Positions 5,707 through 6,069 of a stretch of 6,069 nt of DNA are shown here, piece by piece. How positions within the stretch are numbered: the first letter of the stretch is position 1; each line of letters opens with the position of its first letter. The position numbers and the translations under genes are program-made. The DNA comes from Bacillota bacterium (lineage in GTDB: Bacteria > Bacillota > Clostridia > Lachnospirales > Lachnospiraceae). The notes under the pieces are model-generated. The model made no database searches, had not been told where the DNA came from, and saw only the letters and a list, made by a program, of their open reading frames with translations. Location: assembly GCA_023428655.1 (NCBI GenBank), contig JAEYXC010000422.1:1-6069 (forward strand), written 5' to 3'.

Positions 5707-6069
5707 TTACATCATACCCATTCCGCCGGCACCTGCAGGCATTGCAGGCTCATTGCTCTTAATGTTAGCAACCACGGACTCTGTTGTTAATAAGGTGGAT
5801 GCAACGCTGGTAGCGTTCTGAAGAGCACTTCTTGTAACCTTAGTAGGATCAAGAATACCTGCTTCAACCATATCCACATAGGACTCAGCTAATACATCAA
5901 AGCCAACTCCAGTCTTATTTTCTTTTACCTTGCTGATTACTACGGCACCTTCCATACCAGCATTGTATACGATGCTGTATAAAGGAGCTTCCAGAGCCTT
6001 CAGAATGATGTTCGCTCCGGTCTTCTCATCGCCGGTTAAGGTCTCTGCAAATTTAGCAACATCCTTGGA
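5707..6069 (-). CDS. groEL: Chaperonin GroEL (Hsp60), C-terminal 120 residues, partial
   Basis: GroEL forms the double seven-membered ring that, with GroES and ATP, refolds cytoplasmic proteins. The frame is open to the right edge; the ATG at 5953-5955 is internal. Visible sequence starts SKDVAKFAETLTGDEKTGANII and includes the highly conserved ALEAPLYSIVYNAG and GILDPTKVTRSAL stretches of the C-terminal equatorial domain; the Asp of GILDPTK matches the ATP-contacting Asp495 of E. coli GroEL. It ends in a short Gly/Met-rich tail, GAGGMGMM, the disordered segment inside the folding chamber, shorter than the four GGM repeats of E. coli. About 420 residues and any groES partner lie outside the window, so heat-shock control such as a CIRCE element cannot be checked. 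A strong terminator follows. Confidence 0.97.
   Translation of the reverse strand, partial: SKDVAKFAETLTGDEKTGANIILKALEAPLYSIVYNAGMEGAVVISKVKENKTGVGFDVLAESYVDMVEAGILDPTKVTRSALQNATSVASTLLTTESVVANIKSNEPAMPAGAGGMGMM

Noticed and set aside
5580..5762. Plus-strand open frame of 60 codons across the groEL terminator
   Set aside because: It reads through the terminator hairpin and into the 3' end of groEL antisense; no ribosome binding site or homology is visible.

Overview
The window looks like chromosomal DNA of a moderately AT-rich Gram-positive anaerobe, most likely a clostridium of the Lachnospiraceae type. The evidence is strong GGAGG-type ribosome binding sites, SigA-like promoters, a clostridial Amidase_3 cell-wall hydrolase with a Thr-Pro linker, an iron-sulfur aldo/keto reductase of a type common in anaerobes, and a Firmicute-like GroEL tail. 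Taxonomy is inferred from gene style only; no marker is complete enough to name a genus.

Layout from left to right. (1) The 3' part of an N-acetylmuramoyl-L-alanine amidase gene (+), entering from beyond the left edge, with an 18-bp tandem repeat that encodes a Pro/Thr linker. (2) A large nested inverted repeat at 807-890, serving as a terminator between two convergent genes. (3) A complete MocR/GabR-type regulator (-), with a GntR winged helix fused to a PLP aminotransferase fold, and a good promoter overlapped by inverted repeats. (4) A 308-bp divergent intergenic region with several candidate operator half-sites and a short unexplained open frame that looks coding. (5) Two aldo/keto reductase genes (+), probably one operon: the first carries a C-terminal ferredoxin-like domain with eight cysteines, the second is a plain Tas/COG0667-like enzyme. 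A strong hairpin terminator follows. (6) A 147-codon membrane protein gene (-) that matches only the N-terminal membrane part of polyprenyl-phosphate sugar phosphotransferases and lacks the catalytic domain. It has its own promoter, overlapped by a perfect 12-bp palindrome. (7) The C-terminal 120 codons of groEL (-), running off the right edge, with its terminator.

The one clear functional hypothesis is the MocR regulator divergent from two reductases. MocR proteins sense PLP or PLP adducts and often control neighbouring genes, and some aldo/keto reductases reduce pyridoxal, so a vitamin B6 or amine/aldehyde role is possible. It is not shown by the sequence. Nothing else ties the amidase, the membrane protein and groEL together; they appear to be independent transcription units. 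I found no tRNA, rRNA, CRISPR array, insertion sequence or attachment site.
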